From: Akkermansiaceae bacterium
GTDB taxonomy: Bacteria > Verrucomicrobiota > Verrucomicrobiia > Verrucomicrobiales > Akkermansiaceae
DNA length: 7,839 nt
NCBI GenBank assembly: GCA_023301335.1
Contig: JALZVA010000137.1
Coordinates: 1-7,839 of the forward strand
Reading direction: 5' to 3'
Shown: in pieces, positions 6,091 through 7,839 of the stretch
Layout of the letters: each line of letters begins with the position of its first letter
How positions within the stretch are numbered: position 1 is the stretch's first letter
Translations under genes and position numbers: made by a program
Notes under the pieces: generated by a model
Databases searched by the model: none
What the model was told of the DNA's origin: nothing
The model's input: only the letters and a program-made list of their open reading frames with translations

Positions 6091-6129
6091 ATGCGTTCTA
6101 CTAAGGTGGAATAAACATTAAAGCTGTAC

Positions 6130-6158
6130 AAAAAACGGCCAGGCATTATGCCTGGCCG
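6130..6158 (-). terminator. Rho-independent terminator of the beta-barrel gene
   Basis: CGGCCAGGCA (6136-6145) and TGCCTGGCCG (6149-6158) form a perfect 10-bp GC-rich stem around a 3-base loop. On the minus strand it is followed by six T (complement of 6130-6135), so it ends leftward transcription about 50 bases after the barrel gene's stop. The plus strand has only an A-rich stretch after it, so its polarity is leftward. Confidence 0.94.
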
Positions 6159-6208
6159 AAAATAAAATTAAGAAACCTGAAAAGGTATTCTAAATCTTTC
6201 TAGAGATC

Positions 6209-7012
6209 CTAGAAGTTGAATGAGTAACCTACGTTCCATCCAAGGAATTCATCCTTAGAGTTACCGATTACTTCATCATCAGAAGTGTAGAATGTAACAC
6301 CGAAGTTGAATGATGAGTTATCAGTAAGCGCGTAGCTGTTCTGAAGGCCGATACTAGCGTATGCCAAGCCAGTGTCAGCACCCTGACCGTAATAGTCATC
6401 TGTAAGAGCGAAGCCAACTGATACAGGAACAGTTAAACTCCAGTTATCAGAAAGGTCCCATCCGTGTGATGCACCTAATACGAGAAGAGTTCCTCTATCG
6501 CCACCACTTGCACCTTCACCTAAACGTTGGTGAAAAAGAATGGATGGATTAAGGAATGTGTCGAAAGAGAAGCCAAGGTCGAGTACTTCTTCAGACTCTC
6601 CAGCATACTGCCAGTTCTGGAATGTAAGGCTGTATGTAGTGATACCTGAAGTATAAGCTGCTCCTACCCAAACGTCAGTTTCTTCAACGTCAACACGTGA
6701 TGAGTTAGTGTTGTCATTGATGTCTAACCAAACTCCAGCATTGAAGCTAAGAGCTTCAGTCTTTTGGTAGTTAAGGCTAAGTGATGGGTTGAATGTTCCC
6801 TGACCATCATAGTCGTCACTATTTCCATAGATAGCTTGTCCGTAGAGGATGAAGTTTGAGTTGAGATCTAATGAAGCAGAACCAGTGAGCTTAGGCGCTC
6901 CGTAGTTAACTGTTGAACCAGATGATGTAATGCCTGACACTTCACCAGCAAACGATGTGCTGAGTAGTGCTGCGGTAGACACTCCTAAGATGTAGTTTAA
7001 TTTTGTATTCAT
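6209..7012 (-). CDS. Outer-membrane beta-barrel protein, putative porin (TorF/Gcw_chp-like)
   Basis: A 267-residue protein with a signal peptide at 1-22 (MNTKLNY, hydrophobic core, cut after SFA) and a mature part made of alternating strands rich in Tyr, Trp, Ser and Asn. Examples are SASLDLNSNFILYGQAIY (45-62), LSFNAGVWLDI (88-98), TTYSLTFQNWQYAG (125-138) and LAYASIGLQNSYAL (216-229). It ends in VGYSFNF, whose terminal Phe is the usual recognition signal for barrel assembly. The acidic turns (GNSDDYDGQG, LTDDYYGQGADTG) and overall plan recall the TorF/Gcw_chp family of putative porins; the exact family is uncertain. A longer frame opens at 7096, but it would add 28 residues before the signal peptide and would start upstream of the likely promoter (-10 at 7077-7082), so the ATG at 7012 is preferred. 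Asn, Phe and Tyr codons end almost only in C near the 3' end, a sign of very high expression. It is monocistronic with its own terminator. Confidence 0.85.
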   Translation of the reverse strand: MNTKLNYILGVSTAALLSTSFAGEVSGITSSGSTVNYGAPKLTGSASLDLNSNFILYGQAIYGNSDDYDGQGTFNPSLSLNYQKTEALSFNAGVWLDINDNTNSSRVDVEETDVWVGAAYTSGITTYSLTFQNWQYAGESEEVLDLGFSFDTFLNPSILFHQRLGEGASGGDRGTLLVLGASHGWDLSDNWSLTVPVSVGFALTDDYYGQGADTGLAYASIGLQNSYALTDNSSFNFGVTFYTSDDEVIGNSKDEFLGWNVGYSFNF

Positions 7013-7034
7013 AACTAAGTAATTGTGGTTTTGC

Positions 7035-7061
7035 TGGCATCTAGCATAGTGCTTTATGCCA
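7035..7061 (-). promoter_or_regulatory. 5'UTR hairpin of the beta-barrel gene
   Basis: On the minus strand, TGGCAT pairs with ATGCCA (plus 7056-7061 and 7035-7040). Inside this, AGCA pairs with TGCT (plus 7050-7053 and 7043-7046), around a 2x2 internal loop and a 3-base apical loop. It sits between the expected transcription start (near 7070) and the ATG, with 22 bases left unpaired before the start codon. A role in mRNA stability or translation control is inferred. Confidence 0.4.
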
Positions 7062-7076
7062 ACACCCCAGTGCAGC

Positions 7077-7082
7077 ATTATA
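7077..7082 (-). promoter_or_regulatory. Consensus -10 box of the beta-barrel gene promoter
   Basis: The minus strand reads TATAAT exactly, giving a predicted start near 7070 and a 5'UTR of about 58 bases. At 16-18 bases upstream there is only an A-tract instead of a recognisable TTGACA, so the -35 contact is weak or is replaced by an UP-like or activator site. Confidence 0.5.
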
Positions 7083-7109
7083 TAAGCTAACGACAAGATT
7101 TTTTTTCAT

Positions 7110-7123
7110 AAAAATGCATTTTT
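7110..7123. promoter_or_regulatory. Perfect 14-bp palindrome upstream of the barrel promoter
   Basis: AAAAATGCATTTTT reads the same on both strands. It is centred about 37 bases upstream of the -10 box, near -46 from the expected start. Flanking TTCAT on the left and GAA on the right extend the symmetry with a 2-base offset. The position suits an activator or UP-like element; it could also be chance in AT-rich DNA. Confidence 0.35.
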
Positions 7124-7172
7124 GAAATAAATTTTTGTGACTTTTTGTCTGATGTGTATGAAAAACAGCAGT

Positions 7173-7628
7173 TTAGAACATGCTTTTACGCTTTAGCTGG
7201 AGGTGTAGGTGGCTTAGCATTTTATCAGGATTTTCGTAAGCTGTGGGGAAAAAACGGGAAAATTCTTCTCCTGATGGATCTAACAAAATAACTGTCGGGT
7301 AGCCTTTGATGGCATGTTTTTCAATAAGAGGAGCGTTTTTTTTAGCGATAGCCTGATCTTTTTTTGGAGAATCAATAATGCAAAGAACAAAGTTCTTTGC
7401 AGCTTCATCGGTGAATTCTTTTTTACTGAAAACTAAGCGATCAATCTCTTGGCAAGGCGGGCACCAATCAGAACCTGTGAATTTAACAAGGACTGGCTTA
7501 TTTGATGCCTTTGCCACTTTGACTGCTTCATCGATGGATGTGTGCCAGTCTTCGGCAGCGAGAGTAGTTGCGTGCATGGAGAGCACAAACATAAAGATGA
7601 ACCGGATAGGTAAACTGATGAGTTGCAT
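7173..7628 (-). CDS. Exported thioredoxin-fold protein with WCPPC active site
   Basis: A 151-residue protein. Residues 1-25 form a signal peptide (Arg9, hydrophobic core IFMFVLSM, cut after LAA), so it works in the periplasm. One thioredoxin domain follows: the first helix SIDEAVKVAKASNKP, the strand VLVKFTGSDWCPPCQEID with redox cysteines Cys56 and Cys59, and the cis-proline in GYPTVILLDPSG (Pro111). The pattern of W-C-x-x-C followed by a helix with a conserved hydrophobic face, and the short length, fits the Thioredoxin_7/DUF953-like group of exported thiol-disulphide proteins. Its role is likely reduction or isomerisation of disulphides in envelope proteins; the partner is unknown and no DsbD-like gene is nearby. 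It may be transcribed from the 67-bp divergent spacer shared with rdgB. The ATG at 7628 has no Shine-Dalgarno. I saw no terminator hairpin after the stop. Confidence 0.88.
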   Translation of the reverse strand: MQLISLPIRFIFMFVLSMHATTLAAEDWHTSIDEAVKVAKASNKPVLVKFTGSDWCPPCQEIDRLVFSKKEFTDEAAKNFVLCIIDSPKKDQAIAKKNAPLIEKHAIKGYPTVILLDPSGEEFSRFFPTAYENPDKMLSHLHLQLKRKSMF

Positions 7629-7695
7629 GTTAAAAAGATAACGTCACTTAGCTATTTTTCTATGTAAAAATACTAATAATTGGTAACTAAGTTTC
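7629..7695. other. AT-rich divergent spacer between thioredoxin-like gene and rdgB
   Basis: A 67-bp stretch that must hold the promoters, or promoter parts, of both genes. It is AT-rich, with several partial -10-like strings on each strand, but I found no pair of boxes at proper spacing that I would call. Confidence 0.35.
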
Positions 7696-7839
7696 ATGTC
7701 AGTCCACAAATTGTTGCTTGTTGCCACTAGGAATACACACAAGAAAGAAGAGATAGCCTTAATGTTAAAGGGCCGCTATGAAGTTTCTGATTTAAATGAA
7801 GGGGAGTTTCCCGAGGTGGAGGAAACGGGAACGAGTTTT
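7696..7839 (+). CDS. rdgB: Non-canonical purine NTP pyrophosphatase, N-terminal part (3' truncated by window)
   Basis: The first 48 codons of a RdgB/HAM1 (Maf-Ham1 fold) enzyme that hydrolyses dITP, XTP and related deaminated purine nucleotides to monophosphate and pyrophosphate, keeping them out of DNA and RNA. Visible landmarks are the first strand and phosphate loop LLLVATRNTHKKEEI (residues 6-20), matching the family's ATGN-GK--E motif, then YEVSDLNE (28-35) and FPEVEETGTSF (38-48), matching the E-P-E-TG-TF motif that carries a catalytic acidic residue. The usual G in ATGN is Arg here (ATRN), and GK is HK, both seen in some lineages. The frame stays open to the last base, so about three quarters of a typical 195-residue protein lies outside. 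The ATG at 7696 agrees with the family start; no Shine-Dalgarno is visible. Confidence 0.88.
   Translation, partial: MSVHKLLLVATRNTHKKEEIALMLKGRYEVSDLNEGEFPEVEETGTSF

Noticed and set aside
7013..7096. 28-residue N-terminal extension of the beta-barrel protein from an ATG at 7096
   Set aside because: It would place a signal peptide internally and put the start codon upstream of the TATAAT box at 7077-7082. The ATG at 7012 gives a normal signal peptide.
7378..7641. Plus-strand open frame of 87 codons opposite the thioredoxin-like gene
   Set aside because: It is antisense to the WCPPC domain and signal peptide, with no independent protein signature.

Overview
The window looks like a chromosomal segment of a Gram-negative bacterium of the Planctomycetes-Verrucomicrobia-Chlamydiae group, most likely a Verrucomicrobiae member. 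This rests on the combination of an exported ThuA-domain protein, an exported BD-FAE-like esterase, an exported protein with a single PDZ domain, an outer-membrane beta-barrel ending in Phe, moderate GC content, and the absence of Shine-Dalgarno sequences before the annotated genes. It is inference from protein style, not from a marker gene. I see no rRNA, tRNA, CRISPR array, insertion sequence or phage gene.

Layout. Positions 1-135 (+) hold the last 44 codons of a gene that I do not recognise. Two leftward genes follow, read in the order ThuA-domain protein (2087 to 1149) then esterase (1063 to 170); both have signal peptides and probably act on carbohydrates outside the cytoplasm. A 236-bp divergent spacer (2088-2323) separates them from a rightward pair: a stand-alone phosphotransacetylase-fold protein (2324-3385), and a small membrane protein (3379-3951) whose start lies inside the end of the first gene. 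The membrane protein gene runs tail-to-tail into a leftward gene for an exported PDZ protein (3937-4653), with a 15-bp overlap. Then come purD (4764-6017, +) with a clear intrinsic terminator, a beta-barrel outer-membrane protein (6209-7012, -) with its own opposing terminator, an exported thioredoxin-like protein (7173-7628, -), and the first 48 codons of a RdgB/HAM1 NTP pyrophosphatase (7696-7839, +) cut by the window edge.

How the genes fit together. Two are nucleotide housekeeping genes: purD (de novo purine synthesis) and rdgB (clearance of non-canonical purine nucleotides). The cell-envelope genes (ThuA, esterase, PDZ protein, barrel, thioredoxin-like) are individually transcribed or in short units, and no single operon spans the window. 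The least ordinary element is the phosphotransacetylase-like protein: by motif alignment it lacks the Ser-Arg and Asp associated with catalysis in true Pta enzymes. At those positions it resembles the regulatory C-terminal domain of MaeB-type malic enzymes, and it is translationally linked to a membrane protein of unknown function. The barrel gene also stands out, with codon use typical of a very highly expressed gene, a consensus -10 box, a 5'UTR hairpin and an upstream palindrome. I found no convincing new defence or mobile system.
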